In this document: positions 7,272-17,299 of the stretch, piece after piece | How the letters are laid out: each line of letters begins with the position of its first letter | Position numbering within the stretch: position 1 is the first letter of the stretch | Origin: Nocardia asiatica NBRC 100129 | Lineage (GTDB): Bacteria; Actinomycetota; Actinomycetes; Mycobacteriales; Mycobacteriaceae | Length of the DNA stretch: 49,099 bases | Reading direction: 5' to 3' | NCBI RefSeq assembly: GCF_000308415.1 | Contig: NZ_BAFS01000283.1 | Coordinates: 1-49,099, forward strand | The notes under the pieces: model-generated | What the model was told of the DNA's origin: nothing | The model's database searches: none | What the model saw: the letters and a program-made list of their open reading frames with translations, nothing else | Position numbers and translations under genes: made by a program

Positions 7272-8428
7272 CACGCACCTGCCCATCCTGCACGTGGATC
7301 GAAGCCACTGGCCCGCTCGGCCTCCCGATAGCGCTCGAGCGCCTCGACGGCCTCCCGGTCCAGCTTCTGCGGCACCGCGACCTTCACCGTTACCAGCAGG
7401 TCGCCCGCGCCGCCGCCGCGCTTGGGCACGCCGCGGCCGCGTACCCGCAGGATGCGGCCGTCGGCGGTACCCGGAGGCACCTTGACGCCGACTCGCCCGT
7501 CGAGCGTGGGCACCGAAACCGTGGTGCCCAAGACCAATTCACTGTAACTGACCGGAAGCACCAAGGTCAGGTCGTCGCCGTTGCGGCCGAAGACCTTGTC
7601 CTGGCTGACGTGGACGGTCACGTAGAGGTCGCCCGACGGCGCTCCGCGCAGGCCCGCCTCGCCCTGACCGGCCAGCCGGATCCGTTGCCCGTCACCGACT
7701 CCCGGGGGAATCCGCACCGTGATGGTGCGCGTGCGGTTCTGGATGCCGTTGCCGTGGCAGTCGACGCACGGGTCGTCGATGATCGAACCGCTGCCCCGGC
7801 ACTCGTCGCAAGGCTCGCTGAAGCCGAACGCGCCCTGGTTACGGCTGACGACGCCGGTGCCGTTGCAGATCGGGCAGACCCGCGGGCTGGTGCCCGGTTT
7901 GGCCCCGCTGCCGTGACACGTGGTGCACGGCGACGGACTGGTCATCCGCAGCGGAACCGTGACGCCCTGAGCCGCCTCCCGGAAACCGAGGGTGGTCTCG
8001 GTCTCCACGTCGGCGCCGCGCCGGGGACGGCTCGAGGTTCGCGTGCCGCCCCGGTTGAACAGACCGCCGAGCAGGTCACCGAGACCACCGTCGCCGGCGC
8101 CCGCGCCGCCGAAGATGTCTCCGATGTTGAACTCCTGCGAGAAGCCGCCACCCGCGCCGGGGCCGAACCCACCGCGACCGTAACCGCCACCCGCGAAGAG
8201 TTTGCGGGTGTCGTCGTACTCTTTGCGCTTGGCCGGATCCGACAGCACGGCATGCGCCTCGCTGACGGCCTTGAACCGCTCCTCGGCTTTGGGGTCACCG
8301 GGGTTGGCGTCCGGGTGCAAGTCGCGCGCGAGCTTGCGATAGGCCTTCTTGATCTCGTCCTGCGAGGCGCCGGAGGAAACACCCAGCTCCTTGTAGAAGT
8401 CCTTTTCGATCCACTCCCGTTGGCTCAC
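7271..8428 (-). CDS. dnaJ: chaperone protein DnaJ
   Basis: A 385-residue Hsp40 that delivers unfolded clients to DnaK and stimulates its ATPase. The J domain (about 10-75) has HPD at residues 38-40. A Gly/Phe-rich linker follows (GGGYGRGGFGPGAGGGF). The zinc centre has four motifs, CTTCHGSG, CPICNGTG, CDECRGSG and CVDCHGNG, then the C-terminal client-binding domains. The extended N-terminus (SQREWIEKDFYKELGV) is typical of the operon-encoded DnaJ1 of mycolic acid bacteria. It lies 24 bases after grpE and overlaps hspR by one base, so translational coupling is likely. Confidence 0.96.
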   Translation of the reverse strand: MSQREWIEKDFYKELGVSSGASQDEIKKAYRKLARDLHPDANPGDPKAEERFKAVSEAHAVLSDPAKRKEYDDTRKLFAGGGYGRGGFGPGAGGGFSQEFNIGDIFGGAGAGDGGLGDLLGGLFNRGGTRTSSRPRRGADVETETTLGFREAAQGVTVPLRMTSPSPCTTCHGSGAKPGTSPRVCPICNGTGVVSRNQGAFGFSEPCDECRGSGSIIDDPCVDCHGNGIQNRTRTITVRIPPGVGDGQRIRLAGQGEAGLRGAPSGDLYVTVHVSQDKVFGRNGDDLTLVLPVSYSELVLGTTVSVPTLDGRVGVKVPPGTADGRILRVRGRGVPKRGGGAGDLLVTVKVAVPQKLDREAVEALERYREAERASGFDPRAGWAGA

Positions 8429-8452
8429 CGAGCATCTCCTCCTCTCGCGTCC

Positions 8453-9117
8453 TTATTGTTCGTTCGCGCCGGCATCAACATCCGATGCCTCTTCGGTCGG
8501 TCGATCCGTATTCTCCGTCAGATCGGCTACGCCGTCGGTTACCCCGACCAGCGCGTGCCGAAGCACCCTATCGCCGAAGCGATAGCCTTTGCGCATCACA
8601 ATGCCGATCACCGGATCGTGGCCGGAGCCCTCGTGCTGCACGGCCTCGTGCAGGGTCGGGTCGAAAGGCTCGCCTTCCGAACCGAACTCCTCGAGGCCCT
8701 GCTTGAGCAGCGCGGCCGACAACTTGTCGGCCACCGACCGCAACGGACCGGACTCCAGGTCGCCGTGCGCCCGCGCGCGGTCGAGATCGTCGAGCACACC
8801 GAGCAATTCGGTGACCACCGACGCCTTGGCGGAATCGATCGCGGTCTTGCGGTCGCGTTCGACCCGGCGCCGGTAGTTGGCGTACTCCGCGGTCAGCCGC
8901 TGCAGGTCGGCGGTGCGCTCGGCGAGCTCGCCGCTGATGGTGTCGGCGAGCTCCTGCGCGTCGCCGCCGTTGCCGTTCTGCGCACCGTCGCCCGACTCCG
9001 CGGCCTGCGCGGCCGCGGCGCCGTTGTCCGCGGCCGGCCGGCGGATCTCACCGGTATCCGGGTCGATCTTCCGGTTGTCGACGAAGGTGATCGGCTCCTT
9101 CTCGGGGTTGCCCTCGG

Positions 9118-9121
<4 letters not shown>
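8453..9121 (-). CDS. grpE: nucleotide exchange factor GrpE
   Basis: A 222-residue homodimeric co-chaperone that releases ADP from DnaK. An acidic, disordered N-terminus (about 1-60) leads into the long coiled coil (LAERTADLQRLTAEYANYRRRVERDRK). The beta-wing domain follows, with EPFDPTLHEAVQHEGSG and the typical GYRFGDRVLRHALVGV ending. The ATG overlaps the dnaK stop by four bases (ATGA), showing coupled translation. Confidence 0.96.
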
Positions 9122-10965
<1,844 letters not shown>

Positions 10966-11109
10966 TGTGGTTCCTCCTAGTTGACGTACCGATGTGTGCA
11001 GGTGCCGGGCGAGCGACCGCCCTGCGGCGCCCGGTGCGGAACGCCGCGAGACCTCGCCCCTGGCACCTCACGGAGCACGGCCCCAGCAACACTGAGCGTG
11101 GTCGGCTCA

Positions 11110-11138
11110 ATCCTGCCCGGCGGAACTCTGCGAGTCAA
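11110..11138 (-). promoter_or_regulatory. candidate SigA-type promoter of dnaK
   Basis: On the minus strand TTGACT (11138-11133), a 17-base spacer and CAGGAT (11115-11110) sit just downstream of the HAIR element and about 145 bases before the dnaK ATG. HspR bound at HAIR would lie immediately upstream of the -35. Assigned by eye. Confidence 0.4.
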
Positions 11139-11144
11139 CCGAAA

Positions 11145-11165
11145 CTTGAGCCGTACACACTCAAT
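11145..11165. promoter_or_regulatory. HAIR operator of the dnaK operon
   Basis: CTTGAGC-N7-ACTCAAT matches the HAIR consensus with one mismatch in each half. Extra TTGAGC-like half-sites lie nearby (11104-11110, 11177-11182). It forms part of an HspR autoregulatory loop with the gene at 6852-7271. The remainder of 10966-11391 holds no gene. Confidence 0.8.
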
Positions 11166-11391
11166 GCTGTCGAAAGGCTCAACGGGTGACACGCGCGATT
11201 AATTCCCGAACGGCGGCACGAATGCGCGCGCCCCGCCAGTCCGGGGTCAGCCGACCCGCGACCGACCTCGACGCGAAGCCGGTCGCAACGGCCGCGAGGC
11301 CGCCAACCAGCCGAGACGGCGCCGAACAGTTCCCGGCAGTGTTGTCGGTTCCTTCTTGATACCGTCGCTCGAGCTGGCAGAATCGGCTTCC

Positions 11392-11832
11392 ATGGACGCA
11401 CCGGCGACGCCTTACCACTGCGATGGCGAGGGCGACTACGACGTTTTGCAGTGGGACGCCAGAGCGGACTGCGAAGTGCGGCAGATCCTCGATCGGGTGG
11501 CCGACAAGTGGTCGCTGCTGGTGATCGCGCTGCTGGATCAGCGCAGTCTGCGGTTCACCGAGCTGAAGCGCGCGATCGATGGCGTCAGCCAGCGGATGCT
11601 CACCAAGACCTTGCGGCATCTGGAGCGCGACGGCTTGGTGCGGCGCACCGTGTACCCGACCATCCCGCCGCGGGTCGACTACGCGCTCACCCCGCTGGGC
11701 GCGAGCCTGCACACCACGATCAATGCGCTGGTCACCTGGACCGAGACGCATCAGAACGAAATCGCCTCCGCCCGGCACGCCTACGACCGCCGGGCGGCCG
11801 AGGACGTCACGGCGGGCGCCACCGCGCAGTAG
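11392..11832 (+). CDS. HxlR family transcriptional regulator
   Basis: A 146-residue winged-helix regulator. Family motifs are CEVRQILDRVADKWSLLVI, LRFTELKRAIDGVSQRMLT, LRHLERDGLVRR and VDYALTPLGASL. HxlR proteins sense redox or electrophile signals and often control a neighbouring oxidoreductase. A cysteine lies in the DADCEV-like N-terminal segment (ARADCEVRQI), as in redox-sensing members. The frame opens at TTG 11356, but ATG 11392 gives a normal length; no strong ribosome binding site precedes it. The alcohol dehydrogenase starts 57 bases downstream on the same strand and is the obvious candidate target. Confidence 0.85.
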   Translation: MDAPATPYHCDGEGDYDVLQWDARADCEVRQILDRVADKWSLLVIALLDQRSLRFTELKRAIDGVSQRMLTKTLRHLERDGLVRRTVYPTIPPRVDYALTPLGASLHTTINALVTWTETHQNEIASARHAYDRRAAEDVTAGATAQ

Positions 11833-11889
11833 GGTGACCGCGGGCGGTCCGGCCGGGCCGCCCGTGCGCCGTCGAGCCGAGGAGTCGCC

Positions 11890-13053
11890 ATGCGGGCCGT
11901 CGTCGTCACCGCCGCCGAGTTCGAGGTCGTGGAGCTGCCCTCGCCGCGGCCCGGCTCCGGTCAACTGCTGATCGACGTGTCGCGCTGCGGCATCTGCGGC
12001 TCGGACCTGCATGCCCGCACCCACGCCGACGAACTGGCCGACCTGGCCGTGGCCACCGGCTACGAGCACTTCATGCGCTCGGCGCAGAGCGTGGTGCTCG
12101 GGCACGAATTCAGCGGCACCGTGGTCGATTACGGGCCGGACTGCCGCAAGCGGTGGAAGCCGGGGACCCCGGTGGTGGCCCTGCCGATAGTCCGGCACGG
12201 CAAGCAACCGCACCTGGTCGGGCTGTCGAGCGCGGCGCCGGGCGGCTACGCCGAACAGGTGGTGGTCCAGGAATCGATGACCATGCCGGTGCCCAACGGC
12301 TTGTCCGCCGAACACGCCGCGCTGACCGAACCCATGGCGGTGGCCTGGCACGCCGTGCGCAAGGCGGGCGTCGGCAAGGGACGAACCGCGATCGTCATCG
12401 GCTGCGGGCCGATCGGTCTCGCGGTGATCAGCATGCTGAAGGCCGCCGGTGTGCGCACCGTGGTCGCGAGCGACTTCTCCCCGCGCCGACGCGAACTCGC
12501 CACCGCGTGCGGCGCCGATGTCGCGGTCGACCCGGCCGGCGAGTCGCCCTGGGAGGCCGCCCCGAAGAAGGGACGGATCAACGGCGTCACCGACATCCTC
12601 GGGCTCGGCTTCGACACCATGGACCGCCTGCGGCGGGTCCCGAACCTGCCGTGGTGGTACGTCTTCCGGCTGGCGCACACGATGAACGCGGGCCCGGCCG
12701 GACCGGTGATCTTCGAATGTGTCGGCGTGCCGGGGATCATCGATCAGATCCTGACGGCCGCACCGCCGCTGTCGCGCGTGGTCGTCGTCGGGGTGTGCAT
12801 GGAGACCGACCGCTTCCATCCCGCGATGGCGATCAACAAGGAGATCGAACTGCGGTTCGTGCTCGGCTACGACCCCGGCGAGTTCCGCGACACCCTGCAC
12901 ATGCTCGCGGAGGGAAAGGTCGACCCGAGCCCGCTGATCACCGGGACGGTCGGGCTGGACGGCGTCGCGGAGGCGTTCACCGCCCTCGGCAACCCGGAAC
13001 GGCACGCGAAGATCCTGATCGACCCGCGCGGCCGCGCCACCGTACCGGTCTGA
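11890..13053 (+). CDS. zinc-binding alcohol dehydrogenase family protein
   Basis: A 387-residue medium-chain dehydrogenase expected to oxidise an alcohol or polyol with NAD(P). The catalytic zinc site is indicated by CGICGSDLH (Cys36) and GHEFSG (His72-Glu73). The Rossmann motif is GCGPIGLAV. The four-cysteine structural zinc lobe is absent, and there is an extra segment between about residues 215 and 250. GAGGAG precedes the ATG. It lies downstream of the HxlR regulator, probably co-transcribed, and ends 10 bases from the convergent endonuclease-like gene. Substrate unknown. Confidence 0.87.
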   Translation: MRAVVVTAAEFEVVELPSPRPGSGQLLIDVSRCGICGSDLHARTHADELADLAVATGYEHFMRSAQSVVLGHEFSGTVVDYGPDCRKRWKPGTPVVALPIVRHGKQPHLVGLSSAAPGGYAEQVVVQESMTMPVPNGLSAEHAALTEPMAVAWHAVRKAGVGKGRTAIVIGCGPIGLAVISMLKAAGVRTVVASDFSPRRRELATACGADVAVDPAGESPWEAAPKKGRINGVTDILGLGFDTMDRLRRVPNLPWWYVFRLAHTMNAGPAGPVIFECVGVPGIIDQILTAAPPLSRVVVVGVCMETDRFHPAMAINKEIELRFVLGYDPGEFRDTLHMLAEGKVDPSPLITGTVGLDGVAEAFTALGNPERHAKILIDPRGRATVPV

Positions 13054-13063
13054 CGGCGCTCGC

Positions 13064-13708
13064 TCAGGGCGCGGCGGCCAGAACCTCGTCGGCGATCTTC
13101 TCGTCCAGCGTCACCCGGACCAGGGCGGCGGCCAGTTCCGCGGTGTGATGATCCGGCGCGAGGCGGGCCAGTCGATCGGGATCCTCCGGCAACTGGACGC
13201 GCTTGGCGCCGCGTAGTACGCGTTCGTCGAAATGCGGCCGGACCCAGGTCCAGACGTCCTGGATCTCGCGCAGGAAGATATCGGCCCCGGTAGGACCGAT
13301 GCCATCGAACTCCTGGAGCAGTTCGGCGGCGCGCTGCGGGTCGTTTTCCGCTTTCTTCGCCAATTCCCGCAGGTCACCGTGATAGCGGTCGAGTACACGC
13401 GCGGCGTTGTGACCCAGCCTCGTCGCGGTGCTCTCGTCGTAGCGGCGATAGTTCCCCCGGCCCAGCGCGTCGACCAGCTCTTGCCAGTCGGCGTCCGCCA
13501 CCCGGTGCGGCGTCCGGTAGCCGCCGCCGATCAGCTCCCGCGTAGCCGCGATCGCGATCTCGGCGGAGATGCGGGCACTGAGCAGCTGGGAAAGCATGAG
13601 CAACTGGAAAAGCGCGGCCGGCTTGTCGTCGAGCGTGATACCCGCTTCCTCGGCATATCCCGTACCCGCACGGACGAGCAATTCGTGTACGACGTCCTCT
13701 TGGCTCAT
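13064..13708 (-). CDS. endonuclease III-like HhH-GPD protein
   Basis: A 214-residue helix-hairpin-helix glycosylase-fold protein. The FDGIGPTGADIFLREI segment (about 139-154) is the HhH, and Asp in HFDERV, some 20 residues later, is in the right region for the catalytic aspartate. There is no C-terminal cysteine cluster, so no 4Fe-4S centre. The catalytic lysine of true endonuclease III is not obvious, so the protein may be a monofunctional glycosylase or non-catalytic. The ATG has GAGGAGG upstream. It stands alone, between alcohol dehydrogenase (convergent) and iniC (141 bases upstream). Confidence 0.75.
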   Translation of the reverse strand: MSQEDVVHELLVRAGTGYAEEAGITLDDKPAALFQLLMLSQLLSARISAEIAIAATRELIGGGYRTPHRVADADWQELVDALGRGNYRRYDESTATRLGHNAARVLDRYHGDLRELAKKAENDPQRAAELLQEFDGIGPTGADIFLREIQDVWTWVRPHFDERVLRGAKRVQLPEDPDRLARLAPDHHTAELAAALVRVTLDEKIADEVLAAAP

Positions 13709-13849
13709 CGTTACCTCCTCTCGCTACCAGGGCGCATACCCGGGCCCACGTCGACTACACCGCCGATCGACGCGGATGCGAGGCTCCTCGCAGGTCACAG
13801 GGCCGCTGGCGCTCGGAGCAGGCGCCGTGGGGCTACGGGAAGCGGCGGC

Positions 13850-15403
13850 TCACTCCGGCAGCAAGCTCAAGGTGCCTTCCGCGCTGCGGGCGGCGGTCAG
13901 ACAGGCGGTCGCGGTGAACTGGTCGGCGAGCGGGTGGCGGGCCCGGGCACGCCACTTCCGGACCGCCGCGACCGCCTGGGCGCGCTGCGCGGCGGGCGGG
14001 GCGTCGATCGGGAGACCGAGACGCAGGTGGGGCGCGATGCCGGAGCCGCCGATGAGGCGGTGCAATTCGGCGAGATCATCGGCGGGCAGTGCCAATTCGT
14101 CGGTGCGCAGGCGGCCGAGCAGGCGCAGCTCGGCGAAACCGTGCACGTCCGCGAGCAGCGTGCGCACCCTCGGCATCAGGCGGTCGGCCTGCGTGCCGCG
14201 ACAGGCGGTCAGCACCCGGGCCAGCGCGGTGAGCGCGGAATGGGCTTTGAGCTGGTCGGCGCGCTGACCGAACTGCACGTCGAGTACCGAGCGCAATTCG
14301 TCCACGCCGCTGCGGCTGGTCAATTCGGCGGCGAGGGTGGCCGAATCCCGTACCCCGAGCCGGATCAGCGTGACCGCCATGCGGATGCCGAACAGGCCGA
14401 ACCGCTCGGCGAGCTGCGCACGCAGTTCCGGCGGCACCGGAAGCGGTACGTCGGCGCGTGCGAACCGGTCCGCCGACAGCAACGCGGCGCTCAGTTCGTC
14501 GACCGGGACGCGCGCCAGGGTCTCGAAAGCCGCGAACTCCTGCTGCCGCAGCGTCGCCGCCGCGAAGGCGAGCAGCCCGGCGACCGGGATCACGGCCTGG
14601 CACAGACCCGTTCGTTCCAGTTCCCCGGCGAAACGCGTGGCGACATCGCGCGCCGAGTGCAGCGCGTCGATGCGGCCCGCCCCGATCTCGTCGGCCCGCG
14701 AGACCACGCCGACGATGCCGAGCGGACCGGCCGCTCCCGGGCCGCCGTTGGCCGCGGCGGTTCCGGCGCCCACGCGCTCGAGGAACTGCACGTCGGTGGC
14801 GTCCAGCCGGCGCAGCAGATAGACCACCGCGTCGGCGCCGGGTATGGCGATTCCCTGCTCGGAGCGCTCGTCGTCCGCACCCGGAGTCAACAGACGCGCG
14901 GTGCGCCGGGACACCTCGCGCGACAGCGACGACGTACCCGGGGTGTCGATGATGGTTGTGTGCGCGAGAGCGGCGGCGGGCCACTCGACCTCGAGATGGT
15001 CGACCTCGCGCGCGGCCGGGGCGTTCCAGTTCAGCCGGTCCAGGTCGAAGGTCAGGCCGTGCGTCCCGCTGCCGCGCCGGACCACCACGTGCGCACGGGC
15101 GCCGTCGGGCGCGTACGCCGTGACACTGGGGGTCGAACCGTATCGGTACCAGGTGACCACCCGCGTGCACTCGGTGGCGTCGGTCGGGGCGATATCCTGC
15201 CCGACAAGGGAATTCAGAAGGGTCGATTTGCCCGCCTTGATCGAACCGGCCAGTGCGACGCGCAACGGCTGGTCCAGTCGGCGGGCGCAGTCGGCCAGCA
15301 GGGCACGCGGGCGCGGCTCGCCCGCCAGCGCCGCCTGCGCCGCGCCGACCAGCTGATGCGCCTCGGCGACGATTCCCGGCACCGCGCCACCATCACGTCT
15401 CAC
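13850..15403 (-). CDS. iniC: IniC-like dynamin family GTPase
   Basis: A 517-residue dynamin-like GTPase. The G1 motif GSIKAGKST is at residues 53-61, G3 DTPG lies in TIIDTPGTSS, and a degenerate G4 appears as SRAD. The remainder is helical, with no clear transmembrane hairpin. In mycobacteria IniC forms part of the iniBAC operon induced by isoniazid and ethambutol, and acts with IniA in membrane remodelling. The ATG overlaps the iniA stop by four bases (ATGA), so the two GTPases are translationally coupled and probably made in similar amounts. It is slightly longer than mycobacterial IniC (about 490 residues). Assignment rests on operon position as well as motifs. Confidence 0.85.
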   Translation of the reverse strand: MRRDGGAVPGIVAEAHQLVGAAQAALAGEPRPRALLADCARRLDQPLRVALAGSIKAGKSTLLNSLVGQDIAPTDATECTRVVTWYRYGSTPSVTAYAPDGARAHVVVRRGSGTHGLTFDLDRLNWNAPAAREVDHLEVEWPAAALAHTTIIDTPGTSSLSREVSRRTARLLTPGADDERSEQGIAIPGADAVVYLLRRLDATDVQFLERVGAGTAAANGGPGAAGPLGIVGVVSRADEIGAGRIDALHSARDVATRFAGELERTGLCQAVIPVAGLLAFAAATLRQQEFAAFETLARVPVDELSAALLSADRFARADVPLPVPPELRAQLAERFGLFGIRMAVTLIRLGVRDSATLAAELTSRSGVDELRSVLDVQFGQRADQLKAHSALTALARVLTACRGTQADRLMPRVRTLLADVHGFAELRLLGRLRTDELALPADDLAELHRLIGGSGIAPHLRLGLPIDAPPAAQRAQAVAAVRKWRARARHPLADQFTATACLTAARSAEGTLSLLPE

Positions 15404-17262
15404 GGGGCTACCGTACCGGCGGGTCCCATCGGTAGTGCGGTCTGCATGGCGTCGGCGTATCGGCGCAGCTCGGCGACCACGCGCAGCTGCTGTTCCAGCT
15501 GTGCGCCGCGTTCGGCGCGCCGGGTGGCGACCATGTTCGCCGCCTCCTGCGCGGCCCGCAGCGACTCATCGATCGAGCGCAGGCTGCGTTCGGCGACGCC
15601 CGCGTAGTGGTCGCGCAACGCGCGATGGATGCGGTGCAGCCGGTCCTTCGACTCCTTGCCCGCCTGGAACGCCACGTCGTCGACGAAACGGCGCACCGCC
15701 GCCTTGGCCTCGTTGCGTCGCTTGGCCAGCCGGGCCTGTTTGTCGTCCCGGAAAGCCTTGCCTCCCACGATCAATCCGGCGCCGATCGAGATCGGGTTCA
15801 GCAGGGCCAGCCCGGCGAAGGTGCTGGCCAGCCCCACCATGAGCACGCCGCCGTAGGAGCCGCGCATGCCGACGAGCAGCTTGCTGCCGAACCCGATGTC
15901 CGGTTCCAGATCCGCGAGCGTGCCGGAGATGGCGCGGCCGGTGTCGGCTCCCGCGCCGGGGCGCACGTCCGGCAGGTCGACGGCGCCGAGCTCGGCGAAA
16001 TGCTCGGCGACGCGTTCGGCGAGTTCGACCGCGCGGGAGTGGGTCCACAGCAGGTTGTCGCCGAGAGCGGTGTCGACGGTGCCGGTGAGGTGTTCGGCGA
16101 TGCGGTCCCAGTGCCTGCCCGGGTCGTGCTCGTCGATCCATTCCTCGGTGGTGCGCGCGATGTTGCGCAGGCGATCGCGCAGATCGTGGTCGACGTCCCC
16201 GGCCAGGTCGGTGATGCCGTCGGCGAGCGTCTGCTGCCACGCCGCGGTCCTGCGGTGCAGTTCCTCGGCCGCGCCACGGGCGGATTGCAGCTCGCGCACC
16301 GCCGCCGCGCCTTGGGCGGGATCGCGGACCGCCACCAGCTCGCTGCCCAGGGCCAAGGCCAGATGCTCTGCCGCGGAACGGATGTCGCGGGCCACCGCGG
16401 CGCGCGTGGCCAGCTGATCGCGCGCCACCACCTGGTCGCGCAGGAATTCGTAGAGCACGCCGAAGCCGGATTCCACGCCCAGCTGCCGGTCCTGCAACCG
16501 CATCGCGTGGCTGCGCAGCAGCGCGGACACCGGGATGATCGGCACGTCGAGTCCGGCCCGCGCGAGATGACCCACATCGGCCTGGTGCACCTGCCGCCAG
16601 TGCGGGTACAGGTCGGTCTTGGTGAGCAGCAGCGCGACCGTGGGGCACAGTTCCCGTACCTGTCGCAGGAAGGTCAGCTCGGGCTCGGTGAGCTCGGTCG
16701 ACGCGTCCGACAGCACCAGCACCGCGTCCGCCGCGGGCACCAGCCCGAGCGCGCCGGCGGCATGGGCATTGCCGTGCCCGCCGACGCCCGGGGTGTCGAT
16801 CAGCACGATGCCGTCGGCCAGCAGGGCATTGGGCACCTGGACCTCGAGCCGAACGATCCGCCGTCCCTGCGCGAGCGGCGAGCGCGGGTCGATCGCGCCG
16901 ATCTCCGCGATCGGCACCGCCACCCTGGTCTCCGCCCCGCTGGAGTCGCCGTGCACCGCGAGCACCAGCTCCGCGTGCGGCTGCGGGCCGTTGGCGAGCA
17001 GCATCGGCACCGTGGTGGTGGCGTCGTCGCCGACCGGGCAGATGTCCAGGTTCAGCAGCGCGTTGACGAAACGGCTCTTGCCCTGACCCAGCTGTCCGGC
17101 GACGACGATGCGCCTGCGCGGGTCGCGGACCCGGTCGGCCGCCACTTCCAGGCGGCCGACCAGATCGTTGCGACCCGCGGCACGGGCCGCCGCGACGGTT
17201 TCACCGAGTACCGACAGCAGCGGTACCGCCGGTGGAGTGGCGTTCGGCGCAGGCGTCCCCAT
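15400..17262 (-). CDS. iniA: IniA-like dynamin family GTPase
   Basis: A 620-residue bacterial dynamin. The GTPase domain has GQLGQGKSRFVNALL (G1), DTPGVGGHG (G3) and TKTD (G4). Long helical bundles follow, with a hydrophobic membrane paddle near residues 470-510 (YGGVLMVGLASTFAGLALL). Segments match what I recall of mycobacterial IniA (QGKSxxxNxLLNL, MRGSYGGVxMxG, RRFVDD). Mycobacterial IniA binds membranes and mediates GTP-dependent fission. The frame is open far upstream, into iniB, but ATG at 17262 with AGAGG upstream gives the normal length. It lies 37 bases after the iniB stop. Confidence 0.9.
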   Translation of the reverse strand: MGTPAPNATPPAVPLLSVLGETVAAARAAGRNDLVGRLEVAADRVRDPRRRIVVAGQLGQGKSRFVNALLNLDICPVGDDATTTVPMLLANGPQPHAELVLAVHGDSSGAETRVAVPIAEIGAIDPRSPLAQGRRIVRLEVQVPNALLADGIVLIDTPGVGGHGNAHAAGALGLVPAADAVLVLSDASTELTEPELTFLRQVRELCPTVALLLTKTDLYPHWRQVHQADVGHLARAGLDVPIIPVSALLRSHAMRLQDRQLGVESGFGVLYEFLRDQVVARDQLATRAAVARDIRSAAEHLALALGSELVAVRDPAQGAAAVRELQSARGAAEELHRRTAAWQQTLADGITDLAGDVDHDLRDRLRNIARTTEEWIDEHDPGRHWDRIAEHLTGTVDTALGDNLLWTHSRAVELAERVAEHFAELGAVDLPDVRPGAGADTGRAISGTLADLEPDIGFGSKLLVGMRGSYGGVLMVGLASTFAGLALLNPISIGAGLIVGGKAFRDDKQARLAKRRNEAKAAVRRFVDDVAFQAGKESKDRLHRIHRALRDHYAGVAERSLRSIDESLRAAQEAANMVATRRAERGAQLEQQLRVVAELRRYADAMQTALPMGPAGTVAP

Positions 17263-17299
17263 CGCGGTATGGACCTCTTTCCGTATTACCGGGCAACTG